DNA of 64,000 bases. Origin: RGIG3701 sp030530205 (GTDB lineage: Bacteria; Planctomycetota; Planctomycetia; Pirellulales; Thermoguttaceae). The stretch spans positions 1-64,000 of the forward strand of contig JAUMVK010000015.1 of the NCBI GenBank assembly GCA_030530205.1, read 5' to 3'. Positions 24,631-33,763 of this stretch are shown one piece after another (within the stretch, counting starts at the first letter, position 1; every line of letters starts with the position of its first letter). Under the pieces are notes generated by a model. The model did no database searches, was not told the DNA's origin, and saw nothing but the letters and a program-made list of their open reading frames with translations. The position numbers and the translations under genes are program-made.

Positions 24631-25386
24631 ATGAAAAAGATGATTTTTTCTCTCGTACTTTGTCTTTCTGGTGTTTTGCTTGCCGCACCTGGTGACCGGC
24701 CGGGAGACGATTTCACTCCGACACTGGTCGGACCGCTTTCCATGCCGTCCGTAGTGACGGGTGAACCGGCCAAATCAGTCGAAAGTTCACCGCTGGAAGC
24801 GTCCAATCCCGGAACGCTTTTCCACCCCCAGCGTCAACCCTCGAAAAACCTCTGGGCCGATTCCTGGCTTTTCAATATGGTTCCACTGCTCGACCCGGAA
24901 GGGAAGCAGCTTCCCGAAACCGAGGAAACGGAATCCCTCACGGCAGAGCAGCGTCTGAAAAAATTCATTCAGGTGGAAGAGTGGTACGGAGCCGCCCCGC
25001 CGCCGCTTACGGGAAAGTACGTGCTTGTGGACTTTTCGGCCTCGTGGTGCCCCGCCTGCCGCCGTGAAATCGTCGAACTGAACCACTGGTTCCAGAAATT
25101 CGGGAAGGAACTGGTCGTCATTTCGATTTACGAAACGGATCGGACTTCGATCGATAATCTGGCGGGTGCGTACAAAGGGAAGGACCTCCAGTACTACGTC
25201 GGGATCGACACAAAACGCCGGACTGCCAATGCGCTGGGAGTTTTCGGGATCCCTCACGCGGTTCTGATCGAGCCGCTCTATGGTGGTGTGATTTGGGAAG
25301 GAATGCCGAACCAGCCCGGTTACGAACTGACCGACGAGATCATCGAAAAAGTGCTGGAAATCGGGCGCAAAGTCAGCCAAAGATAA
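24631..25386 (+). CDS. Secreted TlpA-like thioredoxin-fold protein
   Basis: A 251-residue protein; I start at ATG 24631 (MKKMIFSLVLCLSGVLLAAP, signal peptide) behind AAGGAG, not at the ATG 21 bases upstream. After a 100-residue leader comes a thioredoxin fold: GKYVLVDFSASWCPACRREI with redox Cys140 and Cys143, ELVVISIYETD, and VFGIPHAVLIEP with the cis-Pro. The CPAC active site is used by thiol-disulfide oxidoreductases of the TlpA/ResA group in cytochrome maturation or periplasmic disulfide reduction. The target is unknown. It probably lies in the periplasm. Confidence 0.88.
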   Translation: MKKMIFSLVLCLSGVLLAAPGDRPGDDFTPTLVGPLSMPSVVTGEPAKSVESSPLEASNPGTLFHPQRQPSKNLWADSWLFNMVPLLDPEGKQLPETEETESLTAEQRLKKFIQVEEWYGAAPPPLTGKYVLVDFSASWCPACRREIVELNHWFQKFGKELVVISIYETDRTSIDNLAGAYKGKDLQYYVGIDTKRRTANALGVFGIPHAVLIEPLYGGVIWEGMPNQPGYELTDEIIEKVLEIGRKVSQR

Positions 25387-25415
25387 AAACGAATCGAGAG
25401 GATTTTTTTATTTAA

Positions 25416-26252
25416 ATGAAACGCATCGTAAGCATCCAGGACATCTCATCGGTTGGGAAGTGCTCGCTGACCGTGGCTCTTCCCATTATTTCTGCCATGG
25501 GCGTGGAGGCAGGGGTCCTTCCGACGGCCGTCCTTTCGACCCACACCGCGATCCCGGGCTTCACCTTTCACGATTTGACTGGCGAAATTCGCCCGATTTG
25601 CGCCCACTGGAAGAAGATGGGGTACACTTTCGACTCGATCTACACCGGCTACCTCGGCTCCTTCGAGCAGCTCGATCTCGTCTCGGAATTCTTCGATGAT
25701 TTCGGGAAAGACTCCCTCATCTTCATCGACCCGGTGATGGGTGATTACGGCCGGCTTTACTCGGGCTTCACCCTGGATTTCGTTCGTGAGATGGCGAGGC
25801 TCTGCGCTCGTGCGGACGTGATCGTTCCGAACATGACCGAGGCGACGTTCATGACGGGCCTCGAATACCGTGAGGACGGTCAGTACGACCTGGTTTTCGT
25901 GCAGGACCTTCTGCGCCGGCTATGCGATTTAGGGCCGAAAAACGCCGTTTTGACAGGTGCGTCTTTTGCCCCTGAACTGGTCGGTTTTGTGGGGCTGAAC
26001 GCTGAGTCCGGCGAGTTCTTCTCGTACATGACGGAACGTATTCCCAATTCGTTCCACGGGACGGGCGACATTTTTTCCAGCGCGGCGGTCGGTGCCCTGA
26101 TGAACGATTTTACCCTTGCCGATTCCCTTGCGATCGCGGCCGACTACACGCTCGAGTGCATCCGTGAGTCACTCAAAGACCCGGAAGCGCGTGACTACGG
26201 CGTGAATTTCGAGTCGGCGATCCCCTACCTGATCCGCCGCATCGGGAAATGA
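25416..26252 (+). CDS. Pyridoxal/pyridoxamine kinase
   Basis: A 278-residue ribokinase-superfamily enzyme of the PdxY/PdxK type that phosphorylates vitamin B6 vitamers with ATP in the salvage pathway. The match is to the pyridoxamine kinase group found in many anaerobes: KRIVSIQDISSVGKCSLTVALPI, VLSTHTAIPGFTFHDLT, FIDPVMGDYGRLYSG, VPNMTEATFMTG, and FHGTGDIFSSA with the catalytic Asp in GTGD. The length is normal. GAGGA precedes the start and the thioredoxin-fold gene ends 29 bases upstream, so the two may share a transcript. Confidence 0.88.
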   Translation: MKRIVSIQDISSVGKCSLTVALPIISAMGVEAGVLPTAVLSTHTAIPGFTFHDLTGEIRPICAHWKKMGYTFDSIYTGYLGSFEQLDLVSEFFDDFGKDSLIFIDPVMGDYGRLYSGFTLDFVREMARLCARADVIVPNMTEATFMTGLEYREDGQYDLVFVQDLLRRLCDLGPKNAVLTGASFAPELVGFVGLNAESGEFFSYMTERIPNSFHGTGDIFSSAAVGALMNDFTLADSLAIAADYTLECIRESLKDPEARDYGVNFESAIPYLIRRIGK

Positions 26253-26340
26253 CCGGTTTCCGTTTCGCGGCCGTTCCATCCAGAGCGGCCGTTTTCCTCC
26301 CTTTTTTCTTCAATCCCTCCATTTCTCCCCACTGAAAACC

Positions 26341-29034
26341 ATGACTCACACGAGGAACTTCCTCCTTTTGCTTTCGTTTTTTCTCCTCCCGGCTTTCGTT
26401 CAGGCCGAGGAAGACCCGCTTGGTCTTTTCCCCTTCTTCACGATGGGCGAAAACATCGCCGACGTTTGGGCTAATCCGTCCCAGCAGAAAATAGCCGGCG
26501 CCGACGGCCAGGTCGTGGTGGACGGCGACCGTTTCGTCACCTCCGGGAACGGCCAGGAGATCCGCTTCTGGGGCGTGAACTTCTGCGCCTCGATGAATTT
26601 CCCCGAGAAGGACCAGGCCGTCCGCTACGCGAAGCGGATCGCCAGCTTCGGAATCAACGCGGTCCGGCTCCATCACATGGATAATCGGGAGATCTGGGGC
26701 AAAAACTTCCCCGACGTCACGACGCTCGACCCGGAAAAACTCGACCGTCTCGACTGGTTCATTTATCAGCTCAAACTCAACGGCGTGTATGTGAATATTA
26801 ACCTCCACGTCTCGCGCAAACTCCTCGAGCCGAACGGTTTCAGCCCGCAGGAGGAAGGGACCACGTTCGACAAAGGGGTCGATAATTACGAGCCGCGAAT
26901 GATCGCCTTGCAGAAAAAGTACGCCAAAGAGCTCCTTTCGCACGTGAACCCGTACACGAAGATGAGCTACCTGGAGGACCCGTGCATCTGCATGATCGAG
27001 ATCAATAACGAAAACAGTCTGGTCTCGCACTGGTTCTGGGGCAATCTGACGAACATCGGCCCGACCTACACGGCCGAGCTTCAGAAGCAGTGGAACGCCT
27101 GGCTCGTCAAAAAGTACGGCACGACCGAAAAACTCCGCGAAGCGTGGAACTGCCGCACGTACCCGCTCGAGCCGAATCTTGTACCGGACCCGGGTTTTGA
27201 CGGCGCGGAGCCTTCCGAAGCCGCCAAAGCCACGAAACTGGTGTGGGACCTGGAGCGCGGAACTTCCGTTTCCGACCTGAAGAAAACGGACGGCGTGCTG
27301 CGTCTGACCGTCGAAAAATGCGGCTCCGTCGCGTGGAATCCCCAGTTCAAAATCTCCAATCTCGCGGTGCAGGAGGGAAAGCCCTACACGGTAAAATTCC
27401 GTGCGCGTGCGCCGAAGCTCGCCCCGGGCACCACGATGCAGCTGAACGTCGCGTGCACCCAGAACCACGACCCGTGGGGCACCGCGGGCCTCGTCGCCAA
27501 GTGGGACGCGACGCCTGAGTGGAGATCCTACGAGTTCCAGTTCACCGGAAAAGCCGACGACGAAAAAACGCGCGTCGTTCTGAGCGGCTTCCAGCCCGGC
27601 GTGTACGAATTCGACGATTTCTCGATCCAGCCCGGCGGCCGCGTCGGTCTGGCCGAAGACGAAACCCTCGAGGCGGGCACGGTCCCGGTCCTTTTCCGCG
27701 GGAAACCGAACATTTCACTCCCGAAAGCCGGCGAAAACGATTTCATCAATTTCATCGTGGACACGGAAACGAACTACTGGCTCGAAATGTTCCACTACGT
27801 GAAGGACGAACTGGGCGCGAAAGCCCCGGTCACCGGCACGCAGATGAATTACGGCTCCCACTGGGCGCAGGCTCAGCTCGACTACTGCGACGCCCACGCC
27901 TACTGGAACCACCCGTCCTTCCCCGGCCGGCCGTGGGACGGCGGAAACTGGAAACTCGGAAACAGTTCGATCTCCAACGCTCTCGGGAACAAATACGCGA
28001 CCGTGACGAGTCTCGCCAACCTCCGGATCCTCGGGAAACCGTACACGATCAGCGAGTACAACCACCCGTACCCGAACCTCTACGGGGCCGAGGGTTTTCC
28101 GCTGCTCGCCTCCATGGCCGCCTTCCAGAACTGGAGCGGGATCTACATTTTCGCGTGGTCGCACAGTAATCACTTCAGCCCCGAAGAAACGCCCAGCTTC
28201 TTTGACATTAAGGGGAACCCGGTCCAGCTCGTCCACATGGCGGCGTGCTGGAACCTTTTCCTCCGCGGCGACGTGCGGGACGCGCGGACCGTTCCCGACG
28301 TGAAGCCGATCGAGTATTTGATGAGCAAAGCCTCCGAGCGGGAGATCTTCTGCAAGCACGGCAACACGCACGCGCCGCTGGGATTCCGGCATGAAAACCC
28401 GATGCTGACCGCCGTCGGGACGCGAATCGTTGAAAACGCCGACGTTCCACCCAAAGCGGAAGCCTCCGAGCCGCTGACCCAGACGGTCTCAAGCACCGGC
28501 GAGATCCGCTGGAACGGCGAGGTGGAAAACCGCGGGTTCTACCAGATCGACACGCCGAAGACCAAGGTCTTTTCCGGGTTCATCCAGAATCGGACGTTCC
28601 AGTTCGAAAACGGCCCGAGCCTGAAAATCGAGTTTGGGAAAACGATCCTGGACTGGGCAACCGTTTCGCTGACGCAGACGAAACCGAACCACTTCCTCCT
28701 TTCGGCGACGGGCCTCCAGAAGAACTCCGACTGCGTACTGGGCCTTTACGACGAGGTGGTGAAGGACACGCCGGTGGAGGAGTACCCGAATCTGATCAAC
28801 CAGCAGATCACGTTCTGCCAGAAGCGGGGCCACGCGCCGTTGATGTGCGAGGGAATTCCCGCCTCGCTGACGCTTGAAGTCCCCGCCGGCAAGACGGTCA
28901 GGTACTTCCCGCTCGACGGAAGCGCCAGCCGGATGAGCGGGCAGAAAGCCGAAAAAGTCGATGAGACGCACGTCAAAATCTCGATTTCGCCCGAGTTCAA
29001 AACGCTCTGGTACGAGGTCGTGATCGAAGATTAA
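26341..29034 (+). CDS. Large secreted glycoside hydrolase (GH5/GH-A clan-like)
   Basis: An 897-residue exported enzyme (signal peptide FLLLLSFFLLPAFVQAE). A TIM-barrel region begins with GQEIRFWGVNFCASMNFPEK and FGINAVRLHHMDN. MIEINNENSLV (Glu224 after Asn) fits the acid/base of clan GH-A, and TISEYNHPYP (Glu572) the nucleophile. About residues 280-440 form a beta-sandwich that looks like a family 4/9-type carbohydrate-binding insert (LVPDPGFDGAEPSEA to YEFDDFSIQPGG). The end (from about 690) is a further beta-rich domain. The family number cannot be fixed by eye; beta-galactosidase or endo-glucanase-like activity is possible. The next gene, ridA, follows after 32 bases. Confidence 0.8.
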   Translation: MTHTRNFLLLLSFFLLPAFVQAEEDPLGLFPFFTMGENIADVWANPSQQKIAGADGQVVVDGDRFVTSGNGQEIRFWGVNFCASMNFPEKDQAVRYAKRIASFGINAVRLHHMDNREIWGKNFPDVTTLDPEKLDRLDWFIYQLKLNGVYVNINLHVSRKLLEPNGFSPQEEGTTFDKGVDNYEPRMIALQKKYAKELLSHVNPYTKMSYLEDPCICMIEINNENSLVSHWFWGNLTNIGPTYTAELQKQWNAWLVKKYGTTEKLREAWNCRTYPLEPNLVPDPGFDGAEPSEAAKATKLVWDLERGTSVSDLKKTDGVLRLTVEKCGSVAWNPQFKISNLAVQEGKPYTVKFRARAPKLAPGTTMQLNVACTQNHDPWGTAGLVAKWDATPEWRSYEFQFTGKADDEKTRVVLSGFQPGVYEFDDFSIQPGGRVGLAEDETLEAGTVPVLFRGKPNISLPKAGENDFINFIVDTETNYWLEMFHYVKDELGAKAPVTGTQMNYGSHWAQAQLDYCDAHAYWNHPSFPGRPWDGGNWKLGNSSISNALGNKYATVTSLANLRILGKPYTISEYNHPYPNLYGAEGFPLLASMAAFQNWSGIYIFAWSHSNHFSPEETPSFFDIKGNPVQLVHMAACWNLFLRGDVRDARTVPDVKPIEYLMSKASEREIFCKHGNTHAPLGFRHENPMLTAVGTRIVENADVPPKAEASEPLTQTVSSTGEIRWNGEVENRGFYQIDTPKTKVFSGFIQNRTFQFENGPSLKIEFGKTILDWATVSLTQTKPNHFLLSATGLQKNSDCVLGLYDEVVKDTPVEEYPNLINQQITFCQKRGHAPLMCEGIPASLTLEVPAGKTVRYFPLDGSASRMSGQKAEKVDETHVKISISPEFKTLWYEVVIED

Positions 29035-29066
29035 CCCCAAACCCCCATTTCCGGAAAGGATTTTCG

Positions 29067-29447
29067 ATGAATATTCAGACCATTTTCAGCGACCAGGCCC
29101 CCGCCGCGGTCGGCCCGTACTCCCAGGCGCTTTGCGTGAACGGCTTCCTCTTCGCTTCGGGTCAGATCCCCATTAATCCCGCTACCGGGACGATCGACGG
29201 CACGACCATCGAGGAGCAGACCCGCCAGGTCATGCGCAACATTGAGGCGGTTCTGACGGCCGCGGGAACGGACTTCGCCCACATCGTGAAAACCACGTGC
29301 TTCCTGAAGAGCATCGGCGATTTTGCCGCCTTCAATGCCATTTACGGCGAGTACTTCACGAGCCGCCCGGCCCGGTCTTGTGTGGAAGTCTCGGCCCTCC
29401 CCAAAGGAGCGCTGGTCGAAGTCGAAGTGATTGCTGCGCTGGATTAA
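29067..29447 (+). CDS. ridA: RidA family reactive enamine/imine deaminase
   Basis: A 126-residue protein of the RidA/YjgF/TdcF family, which hydrolyses reactive 2-aminoacrylate and related enamines released by PLP enzymes. Family marks are QAPAAVGPYSQALCVNGFLF, ASGQIPINPATG, KTTCFLKSIGDFAAFN, and SRPARSCVEVSALPKGALVEVE with the carboxylate-binding Arg. It forms trimers in known members. The length is exact for the family. AAAGGA lies before the start. Its neighbour upstream is a glycosidase, with no evident link. Confidence 0.95.
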   Translation: MNIQTIFSDQAPAAVGPYSQALCVNGFLFASGQIPINPATGTIDGTTIEEQTRQVMRNIEAVLTAAGTDFAHIVKTTCFLKSIGDFAAFNAIYGEYFTSRPARSCVEVSALPKGALVEVEVIAALD

Positions 29448-29524
29448 GAAAACCACCTTAAACCCCGAGTACGCGACACCAAAGCCCTCCGAAAACGCCG
29501 CACCCGTTCCACTTCCAACCTTTC

Positions 29525-29666
29525 ATTTAAACACGGATTTCACGGATTTAATGGATTGAAAGGATTTGGTTTTCCTTGATCAAAAACCTGAAAGAAGACG
29601 CGAAATTTCATTTCCTTTAAAAAATCCGTGAAAATCCTTTTAATCCGCGGAAATCCGTGTTTAAAT
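29525..29666. repeat. Palindromic element B2
   Basis: The core starts ATTTAAACACGGATTTCAC and ends with the complementary AAATCCGTGTTTAAAT. It lies in the 554-bp spacer between ridA and the Gfo/Idh/MocA gene. The right flank (29667-29700, GAGGTTTGAACCAGGCTGCG) is nearly identical to that of B5 at 45962-45995. The rest of the spacer holds a GGCCTATAGTCGCTGGAC block and the promoter listed below. Confidence 0.85.
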
Positions 29667-29736
29667 GGAGGTTTGAACCAGGCTGCGCTCCCACTTGGGC
29701 GAAGGATTCAACTCAATATTTCAAAATCCCCATTGA

Positions 29737-29790
29737 TCCGCCCAAATCCGCCTCATCCGCCCGATCCGTGGGGCCTATAGTCGCTGGACG
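29737..29790. repeat. ATCCGCC / GGCCTATAGTCGCTGGAC block
   Basis: Short ATCCGCC repeats run into GGGGCCTATAGTCGCTGGAC. The same block, as GGGGCCTATAATCGCTGGAC, occurs at 62781-62836 and inverted at 62463-62510. In both regions it follows a B element and precedes the promoter of a secreted-protein gene. Confidence 0.75.
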
Positions 29791-29887
29791 TTGCGGCGGG
29801 CTGGACTTGCCCTCAGGGGCAGGCCCATTTCTCGCCCATTTTTCCTTCTTCTGCGGAAAAAAAAGGAAAATTTGCGGAAATGGACGG

Positions 29888-29916
29888 TTGATTCTTTTTC
29901 CGTTTTGTGGTAAACT
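29888..29916 (+). promoter_or_regulatory. Sigma70-like promoter of the Gfo/Idh/MocA gene
   Basis: TTGATT (29888-29893), a 17-bp spacer and TAAACT (29911-29916), 85 bases before the ATG at 30002. Confidence 0.55.
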
Positions 29917-30001
29917 AAAAAAATACGATTTACAAATGGCCCAAAAGTTTTCAAAAACCGCGGGTCATTTCCTCCCCACCCTCTTTTACAGGAGTTTTTT
30001 C

Positions 30002-31282
30002 ATGCAAAATCGCACTTTTGTAACCAAATCCGGCATCGTGCTGGCCGGGGCCGCGGCAGCCGTCGCCTCAAACGCCTACGCTCAGGGAACCGACGAAACC
30101 ATTAAAGCCGTGATCATCGGCTGCGGTGGACGCGGGACCGGTGCCGCCGCCAACTTCCTCAAAAACCCCAACACGAAAATCATCGCCGTGGGCGACGTTT
30201 TCCCGGACCAGAAAGAAGCCGCCCTGCAGCGTTACGGCCTTGGCCCCGAAGCCGGGTTTGACGGTTTCGACGCCTACCGCAAGGCGATCGACTACGCCGT
30301 AGCGAACGGCGCGGTGTACGCCATCCTCACGACCCCGCCCGGATTCCGCCCGATCCACTACAAATACGCCGTGGAAAAGGGCCTCAACTGCTTCCTGGAA
30401 AAACCGTGCTGCGTGGACTCCTACGGCTACAGAATGCTGATGGACGTGAACAAACTGGCCGACGAGAAAAACCTCAAGGTCGGCGTCGGCATGCAGCGCC
30501 GCCACCAGCAGACGTACCTCGACGGCATCAGTGAAATTCTGGACGACAAAAAATGGGGCGACATTCTGTACACGCGCGTCTATTGGAACATGGGCGGGAT
30601 CCCCGTCCGCGGCACGGGTCAGGAACCGACCGAAATGCAGCGCCAGATCCGCAACCGGTACTACTTCGTCTGGCTCTGCGGCGATAATATTCTCGAACAG
30701 CACGTGCACAACCTGGACATTGGAAACATCATCATGGGAAACCGCGATCCGCTTTACCACCCGACGCAGTGCAACGGGATGGGCGGCCGCGCTCCGCGTT
30801 ACTTCGGAGGCCCCACCCCGCGCGTCGGTGAGATCTTCGCGTACCACTTCGTGGAATACGAGTACGCAGACGGCCGCCGGATGTACAGCCAGAGCCGCCA
30901 GGTCGCCGGCACCTGGAACTGCGTGAACGAGTACGCGTGCGGAACCAAAGGAAGCGGACCGGTCGCCCGTGCGAAAAAACGCGGTGAGCAGCCCCTCGAC
31001 CCGTACGACGTCGAGCACACCGACCTGATCAACGCGATCAAGCAGAACCAGAAGTACAACGAGGGCTGGGCCGGCGCCACCGCCTCGATGATCGGGATCA
31101 TGGGCCGCATGGCGACCTATTCCGGCCAGGTCGTAACGTGGGATCAGGCCGTGAATAACGGGAAGACCTACATGATTTACGAAAACCACGACGCGCTGAC
31201 GCTCGACAGTGACCCGCCGGTCCTTCCGAACGCCGACGGTCTTTACGACGCGCCAATCCCCGGCGTGAGCAAAGACGTTTGA
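30002..31282 (+). CDS. Exported Gfo/Idh/MocA-family oxidoreductase
   Basis: A 426-residue protein. The ATG at 30002 follows AGGAG and opens into a signal-like N-terminus (KSGIVLAGAAAAVASNAYAQ); the reading frame is open further upstream, but only through repeats. IKAVIIGCGGRGTGAAANFL is the Rossmann NAD(P)-binding site; FLEKPCCVDSYGYRML contains the family EKP motif, and NILEQHVHNLDIGN the His-Asp region of the C-terminal domain. Secreted members of this family are typical of Planctomycetota and probably oxidise or rearrange sugars with a tightly held cofactor. The DUF1080 protein nearby may belong to the same keto-sugar chemistry; that is inference. Confidence 0.9.
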   Translation: MQNRTFVTKSGIVLAGAAAAVASNAYAQGTDETIKAVIIGCGGRGTGAAANFLKNPNTKIIAVGDVFPDQKEAALQRYGLGPEAGFDGFDAYRKAIDYAVANGAVYAILTTPPGFRPIHYKYAVEKGLNCFLEKPCCVDSYGYRMLMDVNKLADEKNLKVGVGMQRRHQQTYLDGISEILDDKKWGDILYTRVYWNMGGIPVRGTGQEPTEMQRQIRNRYYFVWLCGDNILEQHVHNLDIGNIIMGNRDPLYHPTQCNGMGGRAPRYFGGPTPRVGEIFAYHFVEYEYADGRRMYSQSRQVAGTWNCVNEYACGTKGSGPVARAKKRGEQPLDPYDVEHTDLINAIKQNQKYNEGWAGATASMIGIMGRMATYSGQVVTWDQAVNNGKTYMIYENHDALTLDSDPPVLPNADGLYDAPIPGVSKDV

Positions 31283-31296
31283 GCCTTTCGGTTTTA

Positions 31297-31440
31297 AGTA
31301 GTCAGTAGTCTGTGGTCAGCGTTTCGGCCGCGCCGAAATATGGTTTTCAGTTCCTCAACTACCAACTGAAAACTGAAAATTCTTTTCTGCCAAAGGCAGA
31401 ACGCTGACTACTGACCACTGACTACTTTTTCGGCGCAGCC
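31297..31440. repeat. Inverted repeat (AGTCAGTAGTCTGTGGTCAG type)
   Basis: AGTAGTCAGTAGTCTGTGGT near 31297 pairs with ACTGACCACTGACTACT near 31408, and GGCCGCGCCGAAA with TTTTCGGCGCAGCC. A second small hairpin (TTTTCAGTT / AACTGAAAA) sits in the loop. It fills the 196-bp spacer before the LRR gene and may terminate the oxidoreductase transcript. Confidence 0.75.
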
Positions 31441-31478
31441 AAAACACTTTAATTCTTCGCTTACGGAGGCCCCGACCC

Positions 31479-33683
31479 ATGCCGCGTTTGATCCCCTGGC
31501 TCAGTTTTTTGATTCTGCTGATCCCGTCGGTCCTGCTCTCGAACCCGACCAGCCGGGACTCCTTTGAATGGGACGGGACCTGGATCACCCGATTCATCGG
31601 CAAAGAAACCGAGGTCATCGTTCCGGACGGCGCGACCGAAATTCGACCGGGAGCGTTCGCCGACTGCCGTTCCGTGACCTCCGTCACCCTTCCCGAAGGC
31701 GTAACGAAAATCGGAATTGCAGCGTTCAACCGCTGCAGTTCCCTCAAGACAGTCACCCTTCCCGAAAGTCTCAATGAAATTGAGTGGGGGGCGTTTGCCA
31801 ACTGCCCGGCCCTGAAAGAATGGACCCTTTCCGCCGATCATCCCTTTTTTAAGAAAGACGGGATCGCCCTGCTGACGAAAGACGGCAAAACCCTGATCGC
31901 CTGCCCGGCCGCCGCCGGAGAATACCGGATCCCCGAGGGCGTGACCGGGATCGAAAGGGAGGCGTTCCGCGGCTGCGCGTCCTTAACCTCCGTCCACATT
32001 CCCGAGGGGGTGACCAGGATCGGACTTTTTACGTTCTTTGGCTGCACGTCTTTAAAGTCCGTCGTGATCCCCAAAGGCGTGACGGAAATTGAGAATTGCA
32101 CGTTTGCAGACTGCACTTCCCTGACGTCCGTCGTGATCCCTGAAGGCGTGACGGAAATCGGGGAGAGCGTGTTCATCGGCTGCACGTCCCTGACTTCCAT
32201 CGTCTTGCCGAAAGGCGTCACCGTGATCCCGGAGGAAACGTTTGAAGGCTGCACGTCCTTAACGTCCGTCGTGATCCCCAAGGGCGTAAAGAAAATTGGA
32301 TGGTTTGCGTTTTCTGGCTGCACGTCACTGAGATCCGTCAACCTTCCCGATAGTGTCAGGAAAATTAAAGGCGCCGCGTTCGTCAACGGCCCGGAAATTT
32401 CCCCGACCCATCCCTATTTTAAGAAAGAGGGGGCCTGCCTGCTGACCAAAGACGGGAAAAAACTGGTCGCCAGCTGGACCAACGCTGAAGAATTCCGGAT
32501 CCCCGACGGTGTAAAGGTGATCGGTGAAGGGGCGTTTGCGGAACGTAATTCCTTGAAGTCCGTCGTGATCCCCGAAGGCGTGACGAAGATCGAATACGGT
32601 GCGTTTTATGGGTGCCGCGCGTTGACGTCCGTCGCCATTCCCGGAAGCGTGAAAAAGATCGCAGACGAAGTGTTCGACGAGTGCCCGGACGTGACGATCT
32701 GCGCTCCGAAAGGGTCCAGGGCGGAAGAACACGCGGGAGATTGGATGATTCCTTTTAAAGACGACGGTTCCAGCGTCCCTAGGGCGGAAGGGAAGTCTGA
32801 ACGTGCGAAAAATGACGAAATTCCCTGCGAACTCAGCATCATCCGTATTGATCCTGAAAGTGAATGGGGACTGGAGATCCCGACAAGTGACGAAATGCTG
32901 AAACTGCTCAAGATCGAGGACAATTACGTTTTCCCCTCGAAGGTGGAGGGCGCCTCGCTTTCCGCCTGGACGGATCGGGAAGGGCACGTTTGCAAGCTGT
33001 GGCTCAATGGAATCCAGCTTGATCAGCCACTGCTCGATCAGATTCAGCGTTTTTCCTGTTTACGGGATCTCCATTTTTTTAATTGCAAATTTTCCCCGGG
33101 ACTTCAGTACCATTTTGACGGTTTGAAAAATCTGAAGATTTTTGGGATTATTAACTGCATAGAAGCCGAAAAAGGCCTCCTGAAGGACCTTTTGAAATCC
33201 TTGTCCGAGTGTTCCCGGCTGCGGTCATTAGATTTCTCGGATCAAAGCGATCTTTTCATTGGCAAATTGTCACGAGAGGATTTTCTCCTGGTTGGTCAAA
33301 TGAAATCGCTTCGCTCTTTGAAACTTCCCCACCTTTCCGACGAAGGGCTGGAGATTCTGGCCGGACTCCCCGAATTTCAAAAACTCAGCGCGAATCGTAC
33401 CCAAATTACTGAAAAATCCATTCCGTTCCTTCATCGGTTTCCCAAATTACGGGAACTTTATCTCCATGGATCCCGTGACGATATGGGGGCCATCAATGAT
33501 GCGTTTCTGCAGGCGATTTCGGACATTCCTCTCCGGATCCTGGCCATTCCCAACGCGAAATTGACAGACAAAAGTGTCGAAACCATCTTGGGATGGAAAA
33601 GCCTTATATGGATTCTGTACCTTGATCGTGACATGTCCCCTGAGGGCCGGGAAAAGATTGGGGGCAAGGTGCCCATGCTGTAG
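31479..33683 (+). CDS. BspA-type leucine-rich-repeat surface protein
   Basis: A 734-residue exported protein (signal peptide LIPWLSFLILLIPSVLL). About residues 45-430 are tandem LRR_5 (Treponema-type) repeats of 23 residues, such as LTSVVIPEGVTEIGESVFIG, with two interruptions (STLSADHPFFKKDGIALLT-like stretches). Residues about 490-734 are a different, irregular LRR block related to the protein at 1392-2471. BspA-like proteins bind host or microbial surface proteins in other bacteria; the ligand here is unknown. CGGAGG lies before the start. Confidence 0.88.
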   Translation: MPRLIPWLSFLILLIPSVLLSNPTSRDSFEWDGTWITRFIGKETEVIVPDGATEIRPGAFADCRSVTSVTLPEGVTKIGIAAFNRCSSLKTVTLPESLNEIEWGAFANCPALKEWTLSADHPFFKKDGIALLTKDGKTLIACPAAAGEYRIPEGVTGIEREAFRGCASLTSVHIPEGVTRIGLFTFFGCTSLKSVVIPKGVTEIENCTFADCTSLTSVVIPEGVTEIGESVFIGCTSLTSIVLPKGVTVIPEETFEGCTSLTSVVIPKGVKKIGWFAFSGCTSLRSVNLPDSVRKIKGAAFVNGPEISPTHPYFKKEGACLLTKDGKKLVASWTNAEEFRIPDGVKVIGEGAFAERNSLKSVVIPEGVTKIEYGAFYGCRALTSVAIPGSVKKIADEVFDECPDVTICAPKGSRAEEHAGDWMIPFKDDGSSVPRAEGKSERAKNDEIPCELSIIRIDPESEWGLEIPTSDEMLKLLKIEDNYVFPSKVEGASLSAWTDREGHVCKLWLNGIQLDQPLLDQIQRFSCLRDLHFFNCKFSPGLQYHFDGLKNLKIFGIINCIEAEKGLLKDLLKSLSECSRLRSLDFSDQSDLFIGKLSREDFLLVGQMKSLRSLKLPHLSDEGLEILAGLPEFQKLSANRTQITEKSIPFLHRFPKLRELYLHGSRDDMGAINDAFLQAISDIPLRILAIPNAKLTDKSVETILGWKSLIWILYLDRDMSPEGREKIGGKVPML

Positions 33684-33763
33684 TTTGGCCGTCCCCTCAC
33701 GTGATTCAGGAACCAGGTTTTTAGACTCATTTCCGGCAGTATTTTTTAAAAAGGAGCATTCCC

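Noticed and set aside
29668..29700. tRNA-like TTTGAACC segment after repeat B2
   Set aside because: The same sequence recurs as the flank of B5, and no acceptor or anticodon stems can be built around it.
29657..30001. N-terminal extension of the Gfo/Idh/MocA gene
   Set aside because: The frame is open, but it crosses repeat sequence and the promoter; the ATG at 30002 has a ribosome site and a signal peptide.
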